Shown here: piece by piece, positions 43,831-51,989 of the stretch
Layout: every line of letters starts with the position of its first letter
How positions within the stretch are numbered: the stretch's first letter is position 1
DNA from: CAYMCO01 sp964388955
GTDB lineage: Bacteria > Chloroflexota > Anaerolineae > Anaerolineales > E44-bin32
Assembly: GCA_964388955.1 (NCBI GenBank)
Contig: CAYMCO010000010.1
Span: forward strand, 74,957-138,956
Length of the DNA stretch: 64,000 nt
Reading direction: 5' to 3'
Made by a program: the position numbers and the translations under genes
Notes under the pieces: model-generated
Told to the model about the DNA's origin: nothing
What the model saw: only the letters and a program-made list of their open reading frames with translations
The model's database searches: none

Positions 43831-45254
43831 GCTTCTTCCTCGAGCTCGTCCACAATCAGATCCAACTGAATGCCTCGTGATGCCTTAATGAGCACAACAT
43901 CCTGGGGCTCAATCCTCGCCCGCAGCAGCTCCAGCGCCGCCGCAGCGTCTTCCACCCGCTCCACATGGGAGGGATCCATCCCTGCCAGAACCGCCTCCTC
44001 GGCAATCCATCTCGCGCGCTCCCCGACCGCGATCAACAGATCTGCAACCTCCGCCGCCCGCGCGCCAACCAGACGGTGGCCCTCCTCCTCGTAGCTCCCG
44101 AGCTCCAGCATGTCACCCAGCACGGCGACTTTGCGGCCGTCGAGATCTTCGAGAAGGTTCAGGGCGGCGATCACGGAGGGCGGCGCGGCGTTGTACGTAT
44201 CATCCAGGATCATGGATCCCCGGGGCCCCGGTACCGCCACCAGCCGGAGCTGACTTTGGGTTCCCTGCAGCCCCCCTACGATCTCCTGCCAGGAGAGATT
44301 CTCCACCAGGCCGACCGCGGCAGCCCTCAGGGCGGTATGCACGGAATGCCGCCCCAGAAGCGGGACGCGCACAAATACCGTCTCCCCCTCATAGTGCAGA
44401 ACGAACCGGATTCCCTCCAACCCCAGGCCCTCGATCTCGCCCGCCCGGAGATCCGCGGCGGGCGACAGCCCATAGTAGAACACCCGCGCTTCGGTATTGT
44501 TCGCCATGGCGCGCACCAGAAATTCGTCATAGTTCAGGATGGCGATCCCTTGGGGCGCAGGCGGCAGGCTCTCCACCAGCTCCGTCTTCCCGGCGATGAT
44601 GGCTTCCAGGGTGCCGGCGCGCTCCAGATGCACCTGGCTCACGTTGGTCACCACGCCGATGGCTGGCTGGGCGATCTCACACAGAAGGCGAATCTCGCCC
44701 GGCACGTAGAACCCCATCTCCAACACAGCATGGGTGTGAGCTCCGGTGGCGCCCAGCAGGCTCAAGGGGAGCCCGATCTCGTTATTGAGGTTCCCCGGGC
44801 TGCGAATGGTGCGGTAGCGTTGAGAGAGAACATCGGCGATCAATTCCTTGCTGGTCGACTTGCCCACGCTCCCAGTGATCCCCACCACCGTGATTTCCAA
44901 CTGCCGCCGCCAATGGGAGGCGATTTGCTGCAGCCCCTTGAGCGTGTTTTCCACCCTCAGACAGGCGGGAAAATTCAGGTCGCTGATGGCGACCGGAGCG
45001 CCCGGTTGGCGGAGATCGATCACCGGGCGATCTGTTTCAACAGGCTGATCGATCAGCGCCAAGATGGCGCCATGAGCGAAGGCCTCCCCGACAAACTCAT
45101 GGCCGTCCGCTTTTTCCCCAGGCAGGGCGATGAACAGGGAATCCGGCTTCGCCTGCCGCGAATCAATGACCACCTCGGAAATCGGGCGGCGCCCCTCGAA
45201 TCCTGTTCCGCCCAATCCATCGATCACGTCCGACAGGCTCAATCTGGAAACCAT
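43827..45254 (-). CDS. murF: UDP-MurNAc-tripeptide-D-Ala-D-Ala ligase MurF
   Basis: Completes the pentapeptide, 475 aa. Starts MVSRLSLSDVIDGLGG; VIDSRQAKPDSLFIALPGE, P-loop GITGSVGKSTSKELIADVL, TNVSQVHLERAG, DDTYNAAPPSVIAAL and VAVLGDMLELG follow. A GTG at 45263 overlapping the ftsI stop (GTGA) is an alternative start three codons upstream. Its substrate would come from MurE, which is not encoded in this cluster. Confidence 0.94.
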   Translation of the reverse strand: MVSRLSLSDVIDGLGGTGFEGRRPISEVVIDSRQAKPDSLFIALPGEKADGHEFVGEAFAHGAILALIDQPVETDRPVIDLRQPGAPVAISDLNFPACLRVENTLKGLQQIASHWRRQLEITVVGITGSVGKSTSKELIADVLSQRYRTIRSPGNLNNEIGLPLSLLGATGAHTHAVLEMGFYVPGEIRLLCEIAQPAIGVVTNVSQVHLERAGTLEAIIAGKTELVESLPPAPQGIAILNYDEFLVRAMANNTEARVFYYGLSPAADLRAGEIEGLGLEGIRFVLHYEGETVFVRVPLLGRHSVHTALRAAAVGLVENLSWQEIVGGLQGTQSQLRLVAVPGPRGSMILDDTYNAAPPSVIAALNLLEDLDGRKVAVLGDMLELGSYEEEGHRLVGARAAEVADLLIAVGERARWIAEEAVLAGMDPSHVERVEDAAAALELLRARIEPQDVVLIKASRGIQLDLIVDELEEEA

Positions 45255-45259
45255 CGCGC

Positions 45260-47050
45260 TCACCGATCCGCCGCTGCGAGCTGTGGCGCTGCGTCGGCGG
45301 GGGGGATCTCCATCAACACGACCAACCGCTCCACCACTTTCTGGAACACCGGTGCGGCGACCACCGAACCCCAAGGTGAGATGGTTGGTTTGTCCAATCG
45401 AACGAGCACCATGAAGCGCGGGTCATCGACGGTTCCCCAGCCGATAAAAGAAGCGATGGTCTTGTACGGGTCGTAGCCGAAGTCCGTGGGAATCTGGGCT
45501 GTGCCCGTCTTCCCCGCCAGCTCGTACCCCGCCACTTCGGCGAACCGAGTCTCCTCATCCACCGATTCACTCAACATCCTGGATAGGGTGTGCGCCGTCT
45601 CAGGCGTGACGGGGCGGCCCAGAATGGTCTCCCCGGGCCAATAGACGCCCTGCGGGCTGACCACCTGGCGTACGACGTGCGGCTGCACCATCACACCATC
45701 ATTCGCCAGCGCTGAGACGGCGGTCATCAATTGGATAGGTGTTACCGAGACCCCCTGTCCGAAGGAGTTCGTCCCCAGGTCCGATTCCGTCCATTGAGGA
45801 TGGCGCGGCGTGCGCAGTTGGCCTTCGATCTCACCGGCCAAATCGATCCCGGTCAGTTGGCCGAGACCAAAGTCCTCAAAATAGGGATACATCTTTGCCG
45901 CCCCGAGTTTCTCAGAGGCGACATACGCCAGACACACGTTGAGCGAATGCTGCAGGCAGCCCACCATCGTCTGCGGGCCCCAGGCCTCTCCGTCCCAGTT
46001 CCGGATCTTGTGCCCGCCGACCTCGATCTGCCCGGTATCCACGAACACGTCGTCCGGCTGCACCGCGCCGGTGTCGATGGCAGCGGACATGGTCAGCACC
46101 TTCAGTGTGGATCCCGGTTCGAACACACTTGCTGCGGCCGGATCGATGACCTTTGCCCCTCCCCCATCGGCCTGCAGCCAACTCTCGTAATCGTTGGGGT
46201 CGAGGGGAGGCCACGCGGCGATCGCCAGCATCTCGCCATTTCGAGGATCCATTACGACAATCTGGCCATTCTCCGCGTGGCTCCATTCAATGGCCTCCGC
46301 CAGGATTTTTTCGACCATATATTGGATTTCAGTATCAATAGTGAGCACCAGGTTCACGCCGGCGGGAGGATCCGGCTGCAGCCGCGCCTCGATGGGGATC
46401 AAAGGTCGCTCAACGGTGATCGGCTTTCCAGCCAGCCACTCATCGTAGTAGCCCTCAACGCCAAAGAAGCCCTTTCCCTCATCGTTGACAAACCCCAAGA
46501 CGTGCCCCGCGAGAGATCCAGCGGGATAGACGCGGCGGTGTTCTGGAACCAGCCACATGCCGCTCAGGTCCGGCCCATCGGGCATTCGTGACAGGCCTTC
46601 GAGCACATCGGCCATCACCTGGTCGACCGTAATCGGCCATCGGCCCTCGGATTCGGTTTCGCGGGTCATCCTGACGCGGTACAAATCCTGGGATGCCCAA
46701 TCGTAGTTCAATTGCTCCAGCAGATCCTCTTCGGGAAGGTCGAGGGCCTGGGATAACGTGATGGCGATCTCCCGCTTGCTGGCCTGGGTGAGCTGCGGGA
46801 TGTCAATTTCGATATGGTAAATGGTCTCATTTGCCGTCAAGAGCACACCGTTCCGATCGTAGATCAGCCCCCGGGATGGCGATATTCGCTCGATAAGGCC
46901 TCGCTGGGTCTGCTCCCGCTCCGCAAAAACGGGCGCGAACGGGCCGAACTGGACCCGCACCATCTGCACCACCAAGCCGCAGGCCACGATGGCCATCACG
47001 GCGATCACCAGGAGAATTCGGGGGCGAGCTTGCTCCCCTGGTATGCTCAT
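45260..47050 (-). CDS. ftsI: penicillin-binding protein 2/FtsI transpeptidase
   Basis: Septal transpeptidase, 596 aa. One N-terminal span (ILLVIAVMAIVACGLVVQM), a dimerisation domain (RGLIERISPSRGLIYDRNG) and the transpeptidase. Active-site motifs: Ser in FEPGSTLKVLT (SxxK), HSLN (SxN), and AGKTGTAQ (KTG). ATG 47050 is chosen; the frame continues far upstream only because it shadows ftsL. It overlaps the ftsL stop (ATGA) at its start. Confidence 0.95.
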   Translation of the reverse strand: MSIPGEQARPRILLVIAVMAIVACGLVVQMVRVQFGPFAPVFAEREQTQRGLIERISPSRGLIYDRNGVLLTANETIYHIEIDIPQLTQASKREIAITLSQALDLPEEDLLEQLNYDWASQDLYRVRMTRETESEGRWPITVDQVMADVLEGLSRMPDGPDLSGMWLVPEHRRVYPAGSLAGHVLGFVNDEGKGFFGVEGYYDEWLAGKPITVERPLIPIEARLQPDPPAGVNLVLTIDTEIQYMVEKILAEAIEWSHAENGQIVVMDPRNGEMLAIAAWPPLDPNDYESWLQADGGGAKVIDPAAASVFEPGSTLKVLTMSAAIDTGAVQPDDVFVDTGQIEVGGHKIRNWDGEAWGPQTMVGCLQHSLNVCLAYVASEKLGAAKMYPYFEDFGLGQLTGIDLAGEIEGQLRTPRHPQWTESDLGTNSFGQGVSVTPIQLMTAVSALANDGVMVQPHVVRQVVSPQGVYWPGETILGRPVTPETAHTLSRMLSESVDEETRFAEVAGYELAGKTGTAQIPTDFGYDPYKTIASFIGWGTVDDPRFMVLVRLDKPTISPWGSVVAAPVFQKVVERLVVLMEIPPADAAPQLAAADR

Positions 47051-47499
47051 CGATCGCCATGCCCGGCGAGCGCCCTGGCCAGCCAATCTCCAAGGGTCTC
47101 GGTGAATGCCGGGGAGAGCATTGTTGAGCCCTGGTTTGAATCCGCCGGAGGTCTCGGTGCCTCGAACGGCTCCGGCGGCTGGTATCCATCCACGATCAGG
47201 TACTGCACCTCGTGCGGCCGAGCTGGCCGGAAATTCAACCCCTCGGCGGCCTCCATCATCTTCTGCGGGGAGGCCACCAGGGCCAATTCCGCCTGCAGTG
47301 CGGCGGTATCCCGAAGCAGTTGGTCGCGCCTCCCCTCCAATTCCAGCACATCCCGCCCGACCTGGGCGACCTTGTTGTTGACCGCGAGGTACATCGCGCC
47401 GACCACCAGTGACGCGGAGAGGATCAGCACCACAATCCCTGTGGAGCGGAGCTGGCTCCGCCATCTCGCCTGTCGGGTCGCCTGTGTCTTTCTTGCCAA
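47047..47499 (-). CDS. ftsL: FtsL-like bitopic division protein
   Basis: 150 aa: a basic cytosolic N-terminus, one span (TGIVVLILSASLVVGAMYLA), then a coiled coil (VGRDVLELEGRRDQLLRDTA) ending in a GLNFRPARP segment, and a proline-rich tail. This order and its place between rsmH and ftsI identify FtsL/LftL-type proteins even with low conservation. The start is TTG at 47499, after GAGAGG. Confidence 0.8.
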   Translation of the reverse strand: MARKTQATRQARWRSQLRSTGIVVLILSASLVVGAMYLAVNNKVAQVGRDVLELEGRRDQLLRDTAALQAELALVASPQKMMEAAEGLNFRPARPHEVQYLIVDGYQPPEPFEAPRPPADSNQGSTMLSPAFTETLGDWLARALAGHGDR

Positions 47500-47545
47500 C
47501 GCCGCCCTCTCCTCCGGCTTGAGGATCTCCCTTGATTGCCCTTGA

Positions 47546-48493
47546 TCAGCCCAGCTTTTCCGCGGCCCTCAATCGTGCACTTCTCGCCCTGGGATTCAGT
47601 TGTACTTCCGTGTCATTCGGACGTATCGGTCGCTTTGTCAGCACCCGCAGTTGGGCTTCATGGCCGCATGTGCACTCGGGTTGATCCGGCGGGCAGATGC
47701 AGCCCGAGCTCTCTCGGCGAAAGGCCTGTTTGACGATCCGGTCCTCGAGAGAGTGGAATGAGATGACCACAATGCGGCCTCCTGCCTTTAAGAGTTGCAC
47801 AGCCTGTTCCAAACCCTCCGACAGGCTGTGCAGCTCGTCATTCACCGCGATGCGCAGAGCCTGAAATGGCAGAGTGGCCGGATGTATTCGCCCGCCCCTC
47901 CTGGGCTGGGCCCGCAAGATCACTTGCGCGAGCTGGCGCGTGGTGGTGAGCGGCCTGGACTCCACGATTTCGCGGGCGATCCGCCGCGCAGCCCTCACCT
48001 CTCCGAAGCGTTGAAACAGGTCGGTCAGTTCTTCCAAGCTCAGCTCGTTTACCAGGTCACCGGCTGTGACTTGCTGCGCCGGATCGAAGCGCATATCCAA
48101 CGGTCCCTCCTCTTGAAATGAGAAACCGCGACTTGGATCCGCAAGCTGCATGGAGGACAACCCCAGGTCCAGCAGCACACCATCCACCGCGTCCCACCCT
48201 TGCATGGCAGCGTACCGGCGCATGTGGACAAAGCTGCCATGATGCAGATGGACGCGCTCGCCGAAGGGCGCAAGGATCTTGGCGGCGATCTCCAGCGCCG
48301 CCGGATCACGATCCAAGCCCAACAATTCGCCCGATGGGGAACTGGCCTGGAGCATGCCTTCCGCGTGGCCGCCGGCTCCCAGTGTGCCATCCAGATAGCG
48401 GCCACCGGCGCGAGGGCTGAGCGTTGAAAGCACCTGATGGTAAAGTGCGGGACTATGCGCGCGTGCCTTCGGGTCTCCGGAAGCGGCGCCCAT
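47546..48493 (-). CDS. rsmH: 16S rRNA C1402 N4-methyltransferase RsmH
   Basis: SAM-dependent methyltransferase (MraW), 315 aa. SAM loop YLDGTLGAGGHAEGML, LLGLDRDPAAL, VDGVLLDLGLSSMQLAD, GFSFQEEGPLDMR and ISFHSLEDRIVK are all present. The N-terminus HSPALYHQVL carries the usual HxPVL-like segment. Starts 3 nt after mraZ. Confidence 0.96.
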   Translation of the reverse strand: MGAASGDPKARAHSPALYHQVLSTLSPRAGGRYLDGTLGAGGHAEGMLQASSPSGELLGLDRDPAALEIAAKILAPFGERVHLHHGSFVHMRRYAAMQGWDAVDGVLLDLGLSSMQLADPSRGFSFQEEGPLDMRFDPAQQVTAGDLVNELSLEELTDLFQRFGEVRAARRIAREIVESRPLTTTRQLAQVILRAQPRRGGRIHPATLPFQALRIAVNDELHSLSEGLEQAVQLLKAGGRIVVISFHSLEDRIVKQAFRRESSGCICPPDQPECTCGHEAQLRVLTKRPIRPNDTEVQLNPRARSARLRAAEKLG

Positions 48494-48496
48494 CGC

Positions 48497-48934
48497 CTAG
48501 CCGGTGGACAAGTCGAAATCGATGAACCGCTTGGCGTTGCTCTCCGGGTCCATCAGCTCGGCAGACTGGCTTTCCCAGTCGGTCTCGTTCCAGATTTCGA
48601 GGTAATCTCCGGCGCCGATTATGGCTGCCGAGTCATCCAGCTTGGCGTACTCACGCAGGAAATCCGGAATCAGGATGCGGCCTGAAGCATCCAGCTCGAC
48701 CTCCGCCGCCACGCCGAAGAGCAGGCGGTTCATCGCCCGCACTTCGGGATTTGTGTTGCTCAGTGCGGTCGCCCGCTTGGCCAGCGAGCGGAAGTTTTCC
48801 ATGGTATAAACGACCAAGTTGCGTTCGAAGCCTTGAGTGATGTATGCGCCGGATGAGAGGTCAGCGCGAAAGCGAACGGGGATGGTCAGGCGGCCTTTCG
48901 TGTCGATGGTATGGTGATATTGGCCGATGAACAT
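48497..48934 (-). CDS. mraZ: MraZ transcriptional regulator
   Basis: 145-aa AbrB-fold repressor of its own dcw operon. Starts MFIGQYHHTIDTKGRLTIP; a second AbrB repeat reads VELDASGRILIPDFLREYA with the DxxGR core in both. The frame is open to 49042, but ATG 48934 gives the family start. Direct GTGGG repeats 52-86 nt upstream are its operator. Confidence 0.96.
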   Translation of the reverse strand: MFIGQYHHTIDTKGRLTIPVRFRADLSSGAYITQGFERNLVVYTMENFRSLAKRATALSNTNPEVRAMNRLLFGVAAEVELDASGRILIPDFLREYAKLDDSAAIIGAGDYLEIWNETDWESQSAELMDPESNAKRFIDFDLSTG

Positions 48935-48985
48935 CTGTTCTGCCCCACCTGTCAATATTTGGGACGCCGAAATCGCTCCCGGCGC

Positions 48986-49020
48986 CCCACATTCCCCCAC
49001 ATTGTCCCACAAGTGTCCAC
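48986..49020 (-). promoter_or_regulatory. MraZ operator, four boxes at 10-bp spacing
   Basis: On the minus strand GTGGA (49016-49020), GTGGG (49006-49010), GTGGG (48996-49000) and GTGGG (48986-48990) recur with exact 10-nt period, the known MraZ pattern of TGGG repeats with 5-nt spacers. They lie directly after the -10, across the predicted start site. Confidence 0.85.
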
Positions 49021-49050
49021 AGTATATCCTAATCGGCCCCACTAAGGCAA
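49021..49050 (-). promoter_or_regulatory. promoter of the dcw operon
   Basis: Minus strand TTGCCT (49045-49050), 18 nt, TATACT (49021-49026). Transcription would begin near 49014, inside the first MraZ box. Confidence 0.6.
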
Positions 49051-49398
49051 GAATACGCTACCTTAAAGATTGAACGGCGGGGGGTACCTTTTTCCTATCC
49101 GCGCCGTGGCGGCACGGAAAGTGCAGGAGGAGCTGCGAGCGGCAATCGACGAACGACCGGCGATGAACGACCAACGCGCCTCCCCTTCGAAGACGGGCGC
49201 TCATCCATCCATGGCCCGATCCTGAGAACGACCTCGATCGGTGATCACGCCGGTCGCCTACCCCTTCAAGCACATCGCTCCCCGCGCCGCATCCGCGCCT
49301 GCTCCTTGAGCGAGGCGCGCGCTCCCGTTCGCAAGGAAGCTGCCTCCGATTGCGTTCTCGCAATTCTGATTGCAGATGCGGTGGCCCCAAATGGGATT
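49051..49398. other. intergenic region upstream of the dcw promoter
   Basis: About 350 bp between the dcw promoter and the rnpB terminator. I see no coding frame with a ribosome site, no tRNA and no clear further promoter. Confidence 0.5.
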
Positions 49399-49422
49399 GC
49401 CCGGGAATCTGTCTTCCCGGGC
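49399..49422 (-). terminator. hairpin after rnpB
   Basis: GCCCGGGAA (49399-49407) and TTCCCGGGC (49414-49422) form a perfect 9-bp stem with a 6-nt loop, just downstream of the rnpB 3' end. The tract after it (AATCCCATTTGG) is only weakly T-rich. Confidence 0.6.
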
Positions 49423-49425
49423 ATA

Positions 49426-49844
49426 GAGCCAATGTCAACCTATAAGCCGCGTTCTGTCCCGCGGGCGAGCATTCAGGGCGAAATATCCTCGCCCTCGCCC
49501 GCCGCGCCTGGGCGACCATCTATCTGCGCGCCGCGTCACCGCGACGCTCTAGCGGCCTACCCGAAGCTCAGAGGGTGCGAGCAGCCCCCTTCCCGCGTTG
49601 CGGAATCGCTCCTGCTTGGCCTTGCTCCCGAAGGCGGTTGCCTGGCCGCCGACATTGCTGCCGACGCCGGTGGTCTCTTACACCACCTTTTCACCCTGAC
49701 CCAGCTTGCGCTGGGCGGTCATTCTCTGTGGCCCGTGCTCTGGGTCACCCCAGACCGGGAGTTATCCGGCATCGTGCTCTGTGGAGCGCGGACTTTCCTC
49801 AAGCGGCTATTGCCGCTTGCGATCGCCCGGCCAACGATTGGCTC
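49426..49844 (-). ncRNA. rnpB: RNase P RNA, bacterial type
   Basis: Catalytic RNA that trims tRNA 5' leaders. Read on the minus strand: GAGGAAAGTCCGCGCTCC (the J3/4-P4 signature) near the 5' end, ACCCGAATTAG-type core region read here as CTTCGGGTAGGCCGCTAGAG, and a 3' end with GGACAGAACGCGGCTTATAG. P1 is closed by GAGCCAAT at the 5' end (49837-49844) and ATTGGCTC at the 3' end (49426-49433), which fixes a length of about 419 nt. Confidence 0.93.
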
Positions 49845-49850
49845 AACAGA

Positions 49851-49879
49851 ATCATACCGCCGGAGAGCAGCCCGGTCAA
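49851..49879 (-). promoter_or_regulatory. promoter of rnpB
   Basis: Minus strand TTGACC (49874-49879), 17 nt, TATGAT (49851-49856); the start 7 nt on falls at the P1 5' end (49844). Confidence 0.85.
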
Positions 49880-49894
49880 TGCACGCTACTTCGC

Positions 49895-50132
49895 GGGGTG
49901 TCGTCCATTTCAGGGGGCGCGGCTGCTCGAGAGTGAATGTACGGCGCTCCTCTCGATACACCTCGTGGTTTGACCACCCGGCACTCGAGATGCGCCTCCC
50001 CACAATCGGAACGTGCGAAGCAGGCTGCATCCCGAGCAGCGGCGAGCGGAGCAAGGCTTGTATCGAGGGGCCCGGCCTGTGTTGTTGACAGGGTGCGGCA
50101 GGTGCGAGTCTGCCCTGTCAGATCGCCCCCCA
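49895..50132 (+). repeat. dispersed structured 238-bp element, copy B
   Basis: Aligns without gaps to 63638-63875, with about 17 differences counted by eye. Left arm CCTCTCGATACAC (49949-49961) faces TTGTATCGAGGGG (50058-50070), still pairable through G-U. A second hairpin near the right end is TGACA..GGCAG/CTGCC.TGTCA (50088-50120). It begins 16 nt upstream of the rnpB promoter, on the opposite strand sense. Confidence 0.8.
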
Positions 50133-50464
50133 GGATGGAACCCACCCTACTTGGCGTGCATGGGGGGTCTCGTTGGGCGCAGGTCCCCCTGCTCCAGTCC
50201 ATGCTGGCTTCTCAGGCAGCCGGTCGAAGCCTGATGTGGCGCCCTCCTGGAAAGGGGGGCCCCTGCGTTGGGCCACGGCCGGGGCAAGGCGAGGCCGCGC
50301 TGAGCGCCGCGGACAACGCGCACCACACAGCGCATATCGCAAAGCGGCCGCCAGTTAACCCATCGTTAACGCATTCGGTGATATATTTGTGGTGTTGTGG
50401 AAGGATGGCGCACTGATTCGAGGATTCTCCGGGGTTGACGCTTGCCCTGCTCCGGCGGCCCAGG
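50133..50464. other. intergenic stretch with paired GTTAAC sites
   Basis: GTTAAC occurs at 50354-50359 and 50365-50370 with a 5-nt spacer, followed by an AT-rich patch (GTGATATATTTGTGG). The frames through this region continue from the repeat and are not supported. Confidence 0.45.
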
Positions 50465-50493
50465 TTGCCGGCGGATGGCAGATCCGATATAAT
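50465..50493 (+). promoter_or_regulatory. promoter of the FmdB-type gene
   Basis: TTGCCG (50465-50470), 17 nt, TATAAT (50488-50493). Start near 50500, then GGAGGT before ATG 50516. Confidence 0.75.
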
Positions 50494-50515
50494 TCGTGCG
50501 CTATGGAGGTACCTG

Positions 50516-50821
50516 ATGCCGATTTATACGTATCGGTGCGATGAGTGCGGTATCCAGTTTGATCGCCGACAGCACTTCGACGATAAGCCCCTGAAACGCT
50601 GTCCGGAGTGCAGCAAACTCTCCCTGCGAAAGCTGTATCAACCAGTGGGCATCGTCTTCAAAGGCTCAGGATTCTACTCGACGGATCACCGCTCCTCGTC
50701 CAATGTGGCGGTGAGTGGTTCGACCGATGGAGCCTCATCCGAGAAGAAGGCGGATCGAAAGGCGGAGCCCAAGGTTGATTCCCCCACCTCGGACCCCTCG
50801 CCGAAGAAGGACGAGCACTGA
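50516..50821 (+). CDS. FmdB-family zinc-ribbon protein
   Basis: 101 aa. The N-terminus MPIYTYRCDECGIQFDRRQ and CPECSK make the single zinc ribbon of the FmdB/CxxC_CxxC_SSSS family, named for a putative regulator of formamidase genes. VGIVFKGSGFYSTDHR follows, and then a low-complexity Ser/Lys/Pro tail. It is often found as a small housekeeping-like gene; no target is known. ATG 50516 has GGAGGT 4 nt upstream. Confidence 0.9.
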   Translation: MPIYTYRCDECGIQFDRRQHFDDKPLKRCPECSKLSLRKLYQPVGIVFKGSGFYSTDHRSSSNVAVSGSTDGASSEKKADRKAEPKVDSPTSDPSPKKDEH

Positions 50822-50841
50822 CCAGCAATGCCGCTTGAATC

Positions 50842-50876
50842 AATCGCCGGGCTGAGCCCGGCGATTTCTGTTTCCA
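50842..50876 (+). terminator. intrinsic terminator of the FmdB-type gene
   Basis: AATCGCCGGGC and GCCCGGCGATT (50842-50852 and 50856-50866) with loop TGA, then TCTGTTTCC. It lies 20 nt past the stop codon. Confidence 0.8.
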
Positions 50877-50900
50877 CGGAAGTCTTACGCTGGGGGCGGC

Positions 50901-51203
50901 CTACAACTGGAACCCGCCTCTGGCGGGCACCACTTTTGCCTGGAAGTTGGAGACATATTCCATCAGGCGGCCGCGCAGCTCATCCCAATCATCGTCCTCC
51001 AAGGCGCTGCGCATCGCCTCCAGATCTTCGGCGACTCCGCCGGTCAGGATCTGCGGGCGGTCCCCATAGGTCGTGTACCAGGCTTCGGTAGGTTGAATTC
51101 CAAGGCGTTGCATCCCGGGCACTAGGTCGCGCACCACGAATTCGAAGTACTCCTGTTCTCTGCCCGGAACAATGTCCCAGGTCATCAGCAGTTTTACCGC
51201 CAT
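50901..51203 (-). CDS. small NIPSNAP-like alpha/beta protein
   Basis: 100 aa, starting AVKLLMTWDIVPGREQEYFE with the pattern of dimeric ferredoxin-like barrels (strand, PGREQEYFEF turn, helix). AWYTTYGDRPQILTGGVA and LEAMRSALEDDDWDEL follow, similar to NIPSNAP-type small proteins. No catalytic residue is evident. It is the downstream partner of the metallo-beta-lactamase gene (66-nt gap). Confidence 0.65.
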   Translation of the reverse strand: MAVKLLMTWDIVPGREQEYFEFVVRDLVPGMQRLGIQPTEAWYTTYGDRPQILTGGVAEDLEAMRSALEDDDWDELRGRLMEYVSNFQAKVVPARGGFQL

Positions 51204-51269
51204 TGGTTGGTTAGCCAGTCTAAATTCTTGGACAAATGTCTCCGCCGGGGGTCGACTCGAAATCGGATC

Positions 51270-51917
51270 TCACTTGCTCAACCATGCCGGTTCGAGCACA
51301 ACCACCTGGGTTTCATCAGGGACTCCGGTCTTGGTGACGCTCAAGGATTTGCTCGTCTCCGGCTCGCTCACCCCCATCTCGGACAGGAAACGGGAGATTT
51401 CGTCCAACTCGAGCTTCTCCCCGCCCGTTCGATAGTGCATGGGGACGACAATGGAGGGCTCAATCAAGCTGATCACTTCGGCTGCCCTGGCTGCGGAGAG
51501 CGCCTGATTCCCCCCGACGGGGACCAGAGCGATGTCAACCGCTCCAAGGCTCTCGATCTGACCCTGCGAGGGCACGTAGTCCAGATCGCCCAGGTGAGCA
51601 ACCGTAACCCCCTCGTAGTCGAAAACGTACAGGATGTTGGCTGTAGAATCCTCTTGCTTCTTTGCTTGGCGCATCTGGATACCCGTGATGAAGACCCCGC
51701 CAATTTCGTATTCTCCCGGCCCGTTGATCACCCGCCTCGCCCCGCGCACCGCCTTCAGATAGCTGTGACCCGGCGCATCGTGGCTCACTGTGACCACGTC
51801 CGCACGCAGCTTCAATTCGGGCAGACCGATCTCCGGACTGTATGGGTCCGTCACTATACTGCCCATGCCTCGCTCCGTCAAGCGGAAGCAAGACAGACCG
51901 TGCCAAGCCAACTGCAT
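51270..51917 (-). CDS. metallo-beta-lactamase fold hydrolase (UlaG-like)
   Basis: 215 aa. Fold marks: MQLAWHGLSCFRL, TDPYSPEIGL, VVTVSHDAPGHSYL, VAHLGDLDYVPSQGQ, ALVPVGGNQALS and PMHYRTG. The metal loop reads HDAPGH in place of the usual HxHxDH, so only part of the normal zinc site is present at that loop. ATG 51917 follows AAGGAGG. Substrate unknown; related proteins are often annotated as Zn-dependent hydrolases. Confidence 0.82.
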   Translation of the reverse strand: MQLAWHGLSCFRLTERGMGSIVTDPYSPEIGLPELKLRADVVTVSHDAPGHSYLKAVRGARRVINGPGEYEIGGVFITGIQMRQAKKQEDSTANILYVFDYEGVTVAHLGDLDYVPSQGQIESLGAVDIALVPVGGNQALSAARAAEVISLIEPSIVVPMHYRTGGEKLELDEISRFLSEMGVSEPETSKSLSVTKTGVPDETQVVVLEPAWLSK

Positions 51918-51989
51918 GGAGCCTCCTTATGAGAAGCCGTTCGATTATACACGATTGCCGACGCCGCAAGCAAAGACTACAATCCGGCC

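Noticed and set aside
43965..45476. 503-aa open frame on the plus strand
   Set aside because: Antisense shadow of murF and the end of ftsI.
49306..50088. 260-aa open frame on the plus strand
   Set aside because: It is the reverse complement of rnpB plus the repeat, with no protein family features.
49937..50416. Open frame starting MYGAPLDTP in repeat copy B, with a similar frame at 63680-63883
   Set aside because: Both lie in the structured repeat; substitutions between copies change amino acids freely, the composition is Arg/Ser/Pro-rich and there is no ribosome site.
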